From assembly GCF_034262375.1 (NCBI RefSeq), contig NZ_CP139558.1, forward strand, positions 3,038,001-3,102,000: a stretch of DNA of 64,000 nt, written 5' to 3'. Numbering within the stretch: position 1 is the stretch's first letter; the number at the start of each line of letters is the position of its first letter. The stretch is from Mucilaginibacter sabulilitoris (GTDB taxonomy: Bacteria; Bacteroidota; Bacteroidia; Sphingobacteriales; Sphingobacteriaceae). The translations under genes and the position numbers were made by a program. Positions 26,706 to 34,586 of the stretch are shown here, in pieces. Below the pieces are notes generated by a model. It ran no database searches. It was not told the origin of the DNA and saw only the letters and a list, made by a program, of their open reading frames with translations.

Positions 26706-27585
26706 GTTTAAGGTGGGTATAGATCTGCGTGGTTTCCATGCTGCTGTGCCCTAAAAAGCGCTGGATCTGTTCTAAGGCCATACCGGAATGCAGCAGGTGG
26801 CTGGCAATGCTGTGGCGCAGCGTATGCAGCCCTGCGGGTTTCTTTATCCTGGCTATCGCCTTTAGCTTTTGCAGCCGTTCGTAAGCCATGTGCCCGCTTA
26901 ACCGCGTGCCGTTAACGTTCAATAACAAGGCATTCTCTTTTTTATCAAGCGCCAATAGCGGTCGGCCATACAGCATATAGTTTTCCAGATCGGCTTTAGC
27001 AGCTCCTGCCAGTGGGACATACCGCTCTTTATAGCCCTTGCCTTTGCGCACATATACCAGTTCCTTATCTAACAGGATATCTTTAACATTGACATTCATA
27101 CCCTCGTTTTTACGCAGGCCACAGCCGTAATACAAGGCAAGTATAGCCTTATCCCGCATACCCAGCGTATCATCTTTTGTGGCTTCGTATAAACTGCTGA
27201 TCTCTGCCAGGCTAAGAACGCATTTCACGTTGGAGCTTTTACCTTTGATGCGCAGCTTTACCGTAAAGCTTTCCTGCCCGCTTTCTGTAAGGTAGCGGCT
27301 GAACTTGCGGATCACCTGCAAGTGCTTGCGGATATAGTTCAGGCTGATCGCTCCGGCTGCCGTTTTGCTTGGCCGCTCGTGCAGGTGTTCCATGTATCTT
27401 TTTAAGTGCTCCTGCTGTATATCATGAGGGCGGTGGCAGTTATTTTCTTGCAGCCAGATCAGGAACTCGGTCAAGATTTTAGGCATATCGCGCGGGCTGC
27501 TCGGTTCAAAGTTGAGGATGCGCAGCCATTGGGTAAAGCCTGCCTGCAGGCGGATATAGAGCGGATTATATAGTGTCCCTCGCAT
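26692..27585 (-). CDS. Tyrosine recombinase XerC/D-like (first gene of a pair)
   Basis: 297 residues with all canonical catalytic residues: R158 (GCGLRKNEG), K182 (RKGKGYKER), H254-x-x-R257 (HTLRHS), H280 (LGHSSMETTQIY) and Tyr289. The N-terminal SAM-like domain spans about 8-105. It lies 6 bp after the ATPase gene and overlaps the second recombinase by 14 bp, forming a three-gene operon. It should be catalytically competent. Confidence 0.92.
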   Translation of the reverse strand: MRGTLYNPLYIRLQAGFTQWLRILNFEPSSPRDMPKILTEFLIWLQENNCHRPHDIQQEHLKRYMEHLHERPSKTAAGAISLNYIRKHLQVIRKFSRYLTESGQESFTVKLRIKGKSSNVKCVLSLAEISSLYEATKDDTLGMRDKAILALYYGCGLRKNEGMNVNVKDILLDKELVYVRKGKGYKERYVPLAGAAKADLENYMLYGRPLLALDKKENALLLNVNGTRLSGHMAYERLQKLKAIARIKKPAGLHTLRHSIASHLLHSGMALEQIQRFLGHSSMETTQIYTHLKHDQI

Positions 27586-27591
27586 TTTCCG

Positions 27592-29208
27592 TTAGTCGTG
27601 GGTTACTGCATCCTTTGCGCTGATCTGCTGCATTTTATGTAACCCATTAAGGCTTTGGGTCACTGGTGGGATACGGGTTACTAACCGGATGTTTTCCAGG
27701 ATCGATTTAACCATGCTTTGCGCGTCATTGGCTAAGTTCTCCAGGTCGTTCCAGCTTTGTATTTTATACTCAAAGCCCTTGTAGCGGTTGCCACGAGCGA
27801 TTTTGATATAGCCCATGCGTTCCAGTTCATACAGGTACCGGCCTAAGCTGCTCGGGCTTAGCCGCATGGCCGACCGGACTTCCTTGCTGTAAAAGGTGTC
27901 GGTATCCTGTTCTTTGAGGTAGGTTTTTAACCTTTCAAAGAAAGATCGGCAGGCATCGTTCAGCTCGTCGCTCTTTTTTAGCAGGGTGGTTTCCAGTAAG
28001 CTGAAAGCGGCCTGTATATCTTCGATGGTCGTTTCAATGTACTGTTCTCCTGTGTCCTCGTCCGTTTTCAGTTCCCTTTGATACTGGTGATAATAGGTAA
28101 TGGTTTCGGTGAATAACAAAAGCAACAACATGGTACGGCGCGGCTTAAAGACAGCTTCCGGCAATTGCAGGTATGGGGCATAAGGGTTTTTAACTGTGAC
28201 TGGTTTTAACATGCGCTGCACGTTCTTCAATTGCTCCCTTACTTTCTTTTCTGCTAACTGGTCGATTAGCCCGGCGCTTATTTTACGCTGGTAATCCATG
28301 ATCTTCATATCCTGTTCGGCGCTGCCGTCCATATACAGCAATATGCATCGGTTGGCGTTGTCTTCGTACATCTGCTCCCTTGTAGTGCAACCGCTGATGC
28401 AAACAGGCCCTTCCACATGCAGGGTGATGGTTTTCGGGTTGCCCTTACTGTCTTTGAGGGTTACCGTTTTGGATATTCTGCGCTTGCTTTGCAGTTCCCT
28501 GATCGGGTACAGCACGTCTTCTGCGCCATCCATATCTTCGAGCAACAGCAATTTGTATTTCAGTTCATCTTTGCCGAAGTAATAAAAGGCGTTTACGCTT
28601 AGCGTGGTGATTTCCAGCTTATCTTCTTCGGGGATCAGTTCGCCTACTTTTTCCTGCAACCAAGTCTTGCCGGTGCCGCTTGCGCCCAGGCATAGCAGGT
28701 GCAATGGCGTTTCACGGGTACGGGAGGTGTAGATCAGGTAAGCGATCAGGGCATTGGTTTCTTCGCCAACAATACCGCTTTGGCCGATGGCCTGCTTCGT
28801 CCGTTCCAGCAGATTAGGGCTTTTCAGGTAAGCCATGGCAGTTTTGCGCTCGGCTTCGGTTAGCAGTTTCTTTTCCGGCTGCTTGGGCTTCATGGCCTCT
28901 AAACGCTCTGCCCGGTATTGCTCTAAGGCGGTAGTTAGTCCGGTTATGGCCGTACTGATCTCACGGGTGCCGATGTCTAAGGCATCTGCTGATTTCTCGA
29001 TCAGCTGCTCGGCCTGGATGCTGTTGTACAGGTCTAAGCTATGGCGAAAGACGTTTTGCTTATCATCGGTACACACCAGCTTCAGGGTTACCTTCAGCCG
29101 GTCAAAACCGGTTAGTTTAATGCCGCCCAATACCGTGATGTGCAATTTGCCATCAAGATAAAGCAGCAGCTCCGGATTATCTGTGATAAGTTTAGCCGTT
29201 TTTTGCAT
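27592..29208 (-). CDS. P-loop ATPase with winged-helix tail, linked to the recombinase pair
   Basis: 538 residues. Walker A GASGTGKTW is near residues 173-181 and Walker B-like LLLLEDMDGAE near 217. The C-terminal part (TFYSKEVRSAMRLSPSSLGRYLYELERMGYIKIARGN) reads as a winged helix. The AAA+/SF3-like architecture suggests a DNA-remodelling or helicase factor that works with the two recombinases encoded downstream. No family name is offered. A TATATTTG promoter box lies upstream at 29243-29250 (minus strand), giving a leader of about 30 bases. Confidence 0.75.
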   Translation of the reverse strand: MQKTAKLITDNPELLLYLDGKLHITVLGGIKLTGFDRLKVTLKLVCTDDKQNVFRHSLDLYNSIQAEQLIEKSADALDIGTREISTAITGLTTALEQYRAERLEAMKPKQPEKKLLTEAERKTAMAYLKSPNLLERTKQAIGQSGIVGEETNALIAYLIYTSRTRETPLHLLCLGASGTGKTWLQEKVGELIPEEDKLEITTLSVNAFYYFGKDELKYKLLLLEDMDGAEDVLYPIRELQSKRRISKTVTLKDSKGNPKTITLHVEGPVCISGCTTREQMYEDNANRCILLYMDGSAEQDMKIMDYQRKISAGLIDQLAEKKVREQLKNVQRMLKPVTVKNPYAPYLQLPEAVFKPRRTMLLLLLFTETITYYHQYQRELKTDEDTGEQYIETTIEDIQAAFSLLETTLLKKSDELNDACRSFFERLKTYLKEQDTDTFYSKEVRSAMRLSPSSLGRYLYELERMGYIKIARGNRYKGFEYKIQSWNDLENLANDAQSMVKSILENIRLVTRIPPVTQSLNGLHKMQQISAKDAVTHD

Positions 29209-29242
29209 CGCAGATTAATGAGCATTTTTATTTTATAGGATG

Positions 29243-29273
29243 CAAATATATTTTATGAAACTATAATATACAA
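29243..29273 (-). promoter_or_regulatory. Bacteroidota-type promoter for the ATPase-recombinase operon
   Basis: On the minus strand the -7 box TATATTTG lies at 29250-29243 and a TTG -33 element at 29273-29271, 20 bases apart. The start point is expected near 29238, about 30 bases before the ATG at 29208. An ACTGTTTAA site (29293-29301) lies just upstream. Confidence 0.6.
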
Positions 29274-29292
29274 TGTTTTAAGTTTTTTTTGA

Positions 29293-29390
29293 ACTGTTTA
29301 AAGTTAATATTGATTTTCAATCATGCTTTTTAGATACACCAAAGGATTTTATTGTACTGTTTAAGGTGTGTATATTTGAGTACTGTTAAG
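29293..29390. promoter_or_regulatory. Three ACTGTT(T)AA operators and promoter of the XRE gene
   Basis: ACTGTTTAA occurs at 29293-29301 and 29356-29364, and ACTGTTAAG at 29382-29390. The -7 box TATATTTG (29371-29378) of the XRE gene lies between the second and third sites, so binding there would block its own promoter. The first site is close to the divergent ATPase promoter. The arrangement fits a repressor controlling both directions. Confidence 0.6.
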
Positions 29391-29396
29391 AACGAT

Positions 29397-29741
29397 ATGA
29401 GCACATTTGGCAAACGATTAAGAGAATGCAGGGAAGCAAAAAAGCTTTCTCAGCAAGACTTGGCTAAGCTCATGAAGACCGTACATACCGTTATCGGCAA
29501 GTATGAACTCGATAAGATGAAGCCATCAATTGAAGTAGCAAGCAGATTGGCTAAAGTGCTTGACACAACCGTCGCCCACCTTATCGGAGAAGTTGATACT
29601 ACCAACGTACTGAAAGACCCTGCGATGCTGAAACGATTAAATGATCTAAACGAACTTTCCGACCCGGATAAGGACGGTATTTTATATGCGCTCGATGGGC
29701 TGTTACGTGATGCAAAAGCTCGTAAAGCTTACGGTCGTTAA
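29397..29741 (+). CDS. XRE-family repressor of the recombinase module
   Basis: 114 residues from ATG 29397. The helix-turn-helix spans residues 5-58 (FGKRLRECREAKKLSQQDLA, then HTVIGKYELDKMKPSIEV). A longer in-frame start at 29352 would precede the promoter box and is rejected. The C-terminal part (LNELSDPDKDGILYALDGLLRDAK) is a helical dimerisation tail. It is divergent from the ATPase-recombinase operon, with three ACTGTT sites between them, so it probably represses that operon and itself. Confidence 0.85.
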   Translation: MSTFGKRLRECREAKKLSQQDLAKLMKTVHTVIGKYELDKMKPSIEVASRLAKVLDTTVAHLIGEVDTTNVLKDPAMLKRLNDLNELSDPDKDGILYALDGLLRDAKARKAYGR

Positions 29742-29747
29742 AAGCAA

Positions 29748-29771
29748 AAAGCCCCTTTCGGGGCTTTCTTT
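29748..29771. terminator. Bidirectional terminator after the XRE gene
   Basis: AAAGCCCC (29748-29755), TTTC, GGGGCTTT (29760-29767), then CTTT; an A-rich run lies on the other side. It sits between the convergent XRE gene and the gene ending at 29786 and can serve both. Confidence 0.8.
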
Positions 29772-29785
29772 GATGTTTTAGTGAA

Positions 29786-30253
29786 CTAATTCCCTTTTGT
29801 TTCAAAAGACACCAATTTCCAGATTCCTTTTCCACAATCATATTCAAACACTGCTTCCGAGCCACCACCATTACGGAAGCTATAGTTGTGTTTTTTGTAC
29901 GTGATATAAAAATCAATAATAGTAATCTTTAACTTGTTTGTATTCAACGCAGTAAGTACTTTCCAAGCGTAGATACCATTCGAAAGAACTTTTCTATTTC
30001 GGTCATCATAAACGCTCATCGCTTTAAACTTACTGGACGATGGCAAGTAATCTAATGGCAGATTCTGTTCATTTAACAAATACAAGTTCTCAAGGTAATA
30101 TGTATTAGTTTGATTTTTAGTGGCTTGCTTATATTGATTATACTTGATATTTATTGCTGAATCAATCATTGCCTTATATTCATCTTTACTTGTTTGTGCA
30201 TGAACTGCCAAAGTGATGACTAATGCAATTATTACAAAAAGTGCTTTTTTCAT
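29786..30253 (-). CDS. Exported small protein, candidate immunity partner of the RHS-JAB toxin
   Basis: 155 residues with a clear signal peptide (MKKALFVIIALVITLAVHAQ) and a mixed alpha/beta mature part. It starts 2 bp after the end of the RHS-JAB fragment, where polymorphic-toxin loci normally encode the immunity protein. No family is recognised. A periplasmic location would suit protection against a toxin acting in the periplasm or during entry. The alternative is an unrelated secreted protein carried along with the fragment. Confidence 0.65.
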   Translation of the reverse strand: MKKALFVIIALVITLAVHAQTSKDEYKAMIDSAINIKYNQYKQATKNQTNTYYLENLYLLNEQNLPLDYLPSSSKFKAMSVYDDRNRKVLSNGIYAWKVLTALNTNKLKITIIDFYITYKKHNYSFRNGGGSEAVFEYDCGKGIWKLVSFETKGN

Positions 30254-30255
30254 GT

Positions 30256-31107
30256 TTATTGCTTAGGTGTTACGAAATATTTTTGAGGGATGGTCGCCAT
30301 AACACCGGTATTGTTATAGATATAAACGGTTCCATTCCCCCTTGAAAATACATAATTAACTTTACTTCCGCTGTTCCCAACATCTCCCCCCACATTCGAC
30401 GGCGCATGCAAGAATGAGCCCGAAGTAGTCGTACCACCTAATGTCGTGCCTCCAAAAGGACTGCTACCCGTTGATGACACTGTTTTCGTTCCGCTTGGAT
30501 GTGAGTGAAAAGTTGACTGAAAGTCAAAACTGGCAATATCAATATGAGCATTAGGGTTAACCGTTGGGTCTGAAACAGGTCCGGGCGGCGATTGGCTTAC
30601 GGTACCATCAGTCTTGATAACACCACCATACTCCCTGTTGTTCGCATCGGCAGTACCACCGTTACCGTTATCCTGATTCACCACATCAACCATTCCTTGC
30701 CGGGTAGATGCCTTTCCCTCAATTTCGACACTGTTTTTATAAGCGATGTCATTAGCCTCAAAAGCGGAAGTATTTCCATTATTGTCTTTAATAAACTTCT
30801 CGGTCGCTTTCTTATCATCCTTTGATATACCAGCGGACGGCGCGCCACTATCGAATTTTTTATCAGTAGTCTTGATCACATATACCTTTCCGTCATCCTT
30901 ACCGTCGCTACCTACTTTTTTTCCATTCTCATCAAGGAAATCCCCAGGGATCATGCCATCCTTATCGATAAATCTTAATGGATTGTTATAAGAATAAGCG
31001 TATGTTGACCACCTTCGGGAAACTTCTGCCATTGGATCGACACTCGTAAACCTCCCAATTACCGGATCATAAAACCGCGCGCCATAATCGCAGAGGGCAA
31101 ATCCGGA
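30256..31107 (-). pseudogene. RHS C-terminal fragment with JAB-like metallopeptidase toxin domain (5' end lost)
   Basis: The frame is open from 31107, directly after an in-frame TAG (31110-31108), with no native start. It begins with the RHS core signature ([24 protein letters not shown], split here at the hydrophilic joint) and [12 protein letters not shown]. The toxin tip carries EYGGVI and FHSHPSG, then PSNVGGD (E134, H176, H178, S212, D217 counted from the Met at 31032), the JAB/MPN zinc-peptidase pattern known from RHS toxins. It is an orphan tip: the thousands of bases encoding the RHS shell are absent, so secretion is unlikely unless it recombines with a full-length gene. Confidence 0.82.
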
Positions 31108-31155
31108 CTACCAGTCGAAAGAATACCGGTCGCGGCAGCAACCAGGGCTATTTTT
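31079..31155 (-). repeat. 77-bp inverted repeat, right copy
   Basis: Reverse-complement partner of 25321-25397. It overlaps the first codons of the RHS fragment (coding ALCDYGAR) and the stop-containing sequence in front of it. Homology between the copies ends within the GATTATGGCGC stretch. Confidence 0.85.
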
Positions 31156-31347
31156 AGTAATGCATCCGGAATAACTATTAGTTAAAAAAACAATCTCTTT
31201 TACGCTCATAAAATTCTCTCTTTCAAGTGGCAAAAAGTTTACTGAAATTCTAAAACCAGCATTTTATTGAGCAATAATAATCAAATAATTGATCTACCAC
31301 GAATTTCTGTCACGGTACCGTAAATAGAACGTATTGTAATCGATATT

Positions 31348-31371
31348 AATTTTATCACAAGTGATAAAATT
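31348..31371. promoter_or_regulatory. 24-bp palindromic operator, copy 1 (upstream of the oxoamine synthase)
   Basis: Arm AATTTTATCAC (31348-31358), centre AA, perfect arm GTGATAAAATT (31361-31371). It lies 41 bp before the ATG at 31413. The copy at 45641 is identical, and two near-copies lie at 34563 and 44787. The TetR regulator encoded in this operon is the first candidate to bind it. Confidence 0.85.
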
Positions 31372-31412
31372 ATAAATTGGAAGTCTTTTTAAACCATCTT
31401 AACACTACTAAT

Positions 31413-32684
31413 ATGAAAACAAACATTAATTTCCAAAAAGCAAGCTTTAAAGACTTTGAAAACATACCCGACTTAAATGCATTCGAACGGGCCCAGGTAT
31501 TCCATGAATTCACTAATTACATGGAGGAAAACGGACAAATGAATTTCCGATTCATGACCAGCAAAAACGGTTGCGGCCCGGAAATGTGGGTTACCTCCCC
31601 ATTTAATAAGATTCCCAAAAAATGTGTAAGCCTGGTATCCAATGACTATCTGAACTTTACCCAACACCCAGCCGTAAAGTTAGCAGCAATTCAGGGGATC
31701 GAAAAATATGGAACTGGTGCCGGTGCATCCCCTCTGATTGGCGGGCATCACGATTACCATGAAATGCTGCAAACAAAAATTGCCTCTTTTTTTGGCAGAA
31801 CGCCAGATTCGGCATTGGTATTCACAACCGGATACACAGCGAATAGCGCTGCGTTATTGGCAATTCTCAAAAAAGAGGATGTGGCAATTTTAGATATGGC
31901 AGTCCATGCAAGTGTTTATGAAGGATGTAAAGAAACCAATCTGAAAATGTTCCTTCACAACGATCTTGATTCGCTTGAACGAATCTTGAAAGAGTCTCAA
32001 GATAAATTCCGCACTAAGCTGGTGGTAATAGACGGCGTTTATTCTCAGGACGGCGATATCGCTAAAATGAAGGAAATACTCGAATTGACAAAGAAATACG
32101 GTGGATTCCTAATGGTTGATGATGCTCACGGGATAGGTGTCATTGGTGAAAATGGCCGGGGGGCAATTGAACTATTTAATTTACTGGATAAAGTGGACAT
32201 TATATCAGGGACTTTAAGCAAGGCATTTGGGCATATTGGAGGTTTTGTTGTGTCAAATCGTGAGATGATAAACTTTTTAAAATTTCAATCAAGGCAGCAG
32301 GTATTTTCATCTACATCGACTCCCGCAGCAGCAGGTCTGCTAAAGGCCATTGATCTCATTGACGAAGAACCTGAATGGAGAACGAAGCTTTCCGAAAATA
32401 TAAGGTATTTTAAAAAGGGACTTACAGATTTGGGGTTGAACATTGGTAACACCGAATCGGCAATAATCCCCGTAAAAATTGGTGATGCTCATAAAACAGG
32501 TGATGCAGGTCGACTACTACTGGAAGCAGGCATATATGCTAACACCATTGTTTATCCTGGCGTAGCAAGAAAAAATGCCCGAATAAGAACAAGCTTGATG
32601 GCAACACACACTCGTGAACATTTAGATAAAGCTCTTAATGCGTTTGAATATGTTAATCAAAAGTTGCATATTTCCAGTATTTAA
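31413..32684 (+). CDS. Alpha-oxoamine synthase (PLP-dependent, AONS/KBL/SPT/CqsA family)
   Basis: 423 residues from ATG 31413. Fold-type I PLP enzyme with SNDYLNF (76-82), GTGAGASPLIGGHHDYHEML (about 100-119), VDDAHGIGVIGENGRG (235-250) and the PLP lysine K270 in SGTLSKAFGHIGG. The family condenses an amino acid with an acyl-CoA to an alpha-aminoketone: biotin and sphingolipid precursors, or signals such as the CqsA product. The location inside an ICE next to TetR, away from biotin or sphingolipid genes, suggests a specialised product. Substrate is unknown. It is probably controlled by the palindrome just upstream. Confidence 0.9.
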   Translation: MKTNINFQKASFKDFENIPDLNAFERAQVFHEFTNYMEENGQMNFRFMTSKNGCGPEMWVTSPFNKIPKKCVSLVSNDYLNFTQHPAVKLAAIQGIEKYGTGAGASPLIGGHHDYHEMLQTKIASFFGRTPDSALVFTTGYTANSAALLAILKKEDVAILDMAVHASVYEGCKETNLKMFLHNDLDSLERILKESQDKFRTKLVVIDGVYSQDGDIAKMKEILELTKKYGGFLMVDDAHGIGVIGENGRGAIELFNLLDKVDIISGTLSKAFGHIGGFVVSNREMINFLKFQSRQQVFSSTSTPAAAGLLKAIDLIDEEPEWRTKLSENIRYFKKGLTDLGLNIGNTESAIIPVKIGDAHKTGDAGRLLLEAGIYANTIVYPGVARKNARIRTSLMATHTREHLDKALNAFEYVNQKLHISSI

Positions 32685-32693
32685 ATACTCGGC

Positions 32694-33350
32694 ATGGCAA
32701 AGAAAACCTACAATGGGGCAAAGAACAGTAAAGAACGTTCCATGCAAAAGCTGATTGAAGCAGTTGGCTGTATCATAAGAACGAAAGGTTATACAGGCTT
32801 AAATGCCTTAAATATTGCAAAGGTTGCTGGACTCAACAGGTCATTGATTAATCTGTATTTCGGAAGTTTGGATAACCTGGTAGAAGCTTATGTGCGTAAA
32901 AAAGATTATTGGGTTGAGGCCTCCGGAAATGCTGGTGAATTAATGGCAGAAAATAAAACCCAGGACACGCGAAAAATATTGGAAACCCTCCTCATTAATC
33001 AGCTTGACTATTTTTCAAAAGAGGATGAAATGCAAAAAATCGTACTTTGGCAAATAAGTGAGCGAAGCAAAATAATGTTTGAAATTGCCGAAGAACGTGA
33101 AAAATTAGGTGAGGCGTTTTTTGATATGGCCGATCCGTACTTTGCAAATACAGACGTTGATTTACGGGCGGTCGCTGGTTTGTTGGTGGGTGGCATTTAT
33201 TATATGGTTTTACATGCCAAATCAAATGACAGCCTTTTTTGCCAAATTGATGTTAATTCTGAGGATGGATTAAATAGGATGAAAAAAGCAATTAGCGAAA
33301 TCTTAACTGATACATACCAAAGGGCAGAAAAATCAAAACAACATTCTTAA
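32694..33350 (+). CDS. TetR/AcrR-family regulator
   Basis: 218 residues. The N-terminal helix-turn-helix (LIEAVGCIIRTKGYTGLNAL, then NIAKVAGLNRSLINLYFGSL, about 20-60) is typical of TetR proteins, followed by an all-helical ligand domain. It starts 9 bp after the oxoamine synthase, in the same operon. This gene order suggests that it senses the synthase product or a related ligand and binds the four palindromes at 31348, 34563, 44787 and 45641. The link is inference: the site has two-fold symmetry and a suitable size for TetR dimers. Confidence 0.9.
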   Translation: MAKKTYNGAKNSKERSMQKLIEAVGCIIRTKGYTGLNALNIAKVAGLNRSLINLYFGSLDNLVEAYVRKKDYWVEASGNAGELMAENKTQDTRKILETLLINQLDYFSKEDEMQKIVLWQISERSKIMFEIAEEREKLGEAFFDMADPYFANTDVDLRAVAGLLVGGIYYMVLHAKSNDSLFCQIDVNSEDGLNRMKKAISEILTDTYQRAEKSKQHS

Positions 33351-33361
33351 TTGATCTAATT

Positions 33362-33676
33362 ATGAAAATAATTGAATTATTTAATCAAATCAATTTAGGC
33401 AGAGAGGAAATTGATAAAATATCCAACGAAATTGAGGTTCACAATTCGAAACATACTGGAAAAAAGATTGCCAAATTAAGTTCTGAGGCAAATATTGATA
33501 CAATAAATATACTGCAAATGCCCTTTATTGGCAGGGCGATAGGAATTGCAAATGGTACCAATTATTTGGATAATGGCAACCTCTATCCATTGTCAATCGA
33601 TGAAAATGCTATGCGATATGCGATGGAAAATTTGGATAGATTTTTTAGGCGTAGGAAAGATAAAAGTATTAGGTAG
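33362..33676 (+). CDS. Hypothetical protein in the synthase-TetR operon
   Basis: 104 residues, cytoplasmic, with an acidic/helical N-terminus (LFNQINLGREEIDKISNEIE) and a basic end (FFRRRKDKSIR). It follows TetR by 11 bp. Its last base touches the stop of the convergent XRE gene (33677) with no gap. The family is not recognised. The base composition is AT-rich like its neighbours. Confidence 0.7.
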   Translation: MKIIELFNQINLGREEIDKISNEIEVHNSKHTGKKIAKLSSEANIDTINILQMPFIGRAIGIANGTNYLDNGNLYPLSIDENAMRYAMENLDRFFRRRKDKSIR

Positions 33677-34078
33677 TTATCCTTTGCTTTTATTAAGAAG
33701 TATTTCAACCTTATCACGCTCACTTCTAAGTAAGCTTTCATAGAGTTCTATTACCTTTTCAATCGGATTGTTAATTTGGGTGCAATCTCGAGGATTTATC
33801 CAGGCATTACCTGCAGTACTGCTATCGTGAAAATTGATGCTATAGAGGATTGAGTCATCATTAAAGTTTTTTAAACCGGCCGTGGTAACGCCCAAAACGT
33901 TAGCTATTTCCTCAACGCGACTATCATCTACCGACTCACTTTGTTCAATTTTGGAAACAGCTTGCTTTGTTATCTTCAAAGAATTCGCAACATATTCTTG
34001 AGTAAGACCACGTAGTTCCCGTACCCCGCGAATTTTTCTTCCAATGTGTGGTTTCTTTTCTTGAATTTCTTGTTCCAT
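33677..34078 (-). CDS. XRE-family regulator, second of a tandem pair
   Basis: 133 residues. Helix-turn-helix at about 12-65 (RKIRGVRELRGLTQEYVANS, then KITKQAVSKIEQSESVDDSR). The tail IEKVIELYESLLRSERDKVEILL is a putative coiled coil. It is a paralog of the gene at 34105, which shares QAVSKIEQ/QVSKIEQ, LGVT and the ELYExLLxSEREK tail. A 26-bp gap separates them, so they are probably co-transcribed and may form heterodimers. Confidence 0.87.
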   Translation of the reverse strand: MEQEIQEKKPHIGRKIRGVRELRGLTQEYVANSLKITKQAVSKIEQSESVDDSRVEEIANVLGVTTAGLKNFNDDSILYSINFHDSSTAGNAWINPRDCTQINNPIEKVIELYESLLRSERDKVEILLNKSKG

Positions 34079-34104
34079 ATATCAGGCCGGTTATTAGTGG
34101 TTAT

Positions 34105-34500
34105 TTATCTTTGATTTTTTAAAAGTTCGTTTTTCTCCCTTTCACTGTTTAACAACCTTTCATAGAGTTCGGCTATTTTTTCAATAGGATTAAAAACAAA
34201 ATTATTGGTTGCATTATCCTTAATCTCTGTGTTATAGAAATTGTATTGATTATTAATATGATAGGTTAAATTTTCCTCGTCAAAATTTTTAATAGTTTCC
34301 GGCGTAACGCCTAAAATTTCTGCAATTTGATTTAGAAGACTGTCTTCAATTTCATCCTGTTGCTCAATCTTAGAAACCTGTGGTTGCGATATACCCAACT
34401 TATTAGCAAGGAACTCTTGTTTGATTCCTCTGAAAACACGGATACGTTCAACTTTCTGTCCCATCGATAAGGGCTTTTTCGCAAATGTTTGATCTTCCAT
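34105..34500 (-). CDS. XRE-family regulator, first of a tandem pair
   Basis: 131 residues with an XRE helix-turn-helix (IRVFRGIKQEFLANKLGISQ, then PQVSKIEQQDEIEDS, about 18-65), a variable Asn-rich middle (NNQYNFYNTEIKDNATNNFV) and a coiled-coil tail similar to the paralog at 33677. Its start is 62 bp from palindrome copy 2 (34563-34586), so it is probably part of the same regulon. Cells often use such small XRE proteins as metabolic or exopolysaccharide-type regulators in Bacteroidota; the target here is unknown. Confidence 0.87.
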   Translation of the reverse strand: MEDQTFAKKPLSMGQKVERIRVFRGIKQEFLANKLGISQPQVSKIEQQDEIEDSLLNQIAEILGVTPETIKNFDEENLTYHINNQYNFYNTEIKDNATNNFVFNPIEKIAELYERLLNSEREKNELLKNQR

Positions 34501-34562
34501 TAAGTAAGATTAGGCTTTAAAGTTATAAAAATCAACCAACATATAATAATAGTCAACCGATT

Positions 34563-34586
34563 AATTTTCTCACTGGTGATAAAATT
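34563..34586. promoter_or_regulatory. Palindromic operator, copy 2 (between XRE pair and susC)
   Basis: Arm AATTTTCTCAC (one mismatch), centre TG, arm GTGATAAAATT. It lies in the divergent region between the XRE gene start (34500) and the susC leader. TAAAATTG at 34580-34587 resembles a -7 box on the plus strand. Confidence 0.75.

Larger units (their letters stand above)
25321..31155. mobile_element. Recombinase/RHS module bounded by inverted repeats
   Basis: The two 77-bp inverted copies enclose two tyrosine recombinase genes, a P-loop ATPase, an XRE regulator, a secreted small protein and a truncated RHS-JAB toxin. The structure could be a composite insertion or the result of an inversion between RHS fragments. 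Whether the whole unit moves as one element cannot be decided from this sequence alone. Confidence 0.45.
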
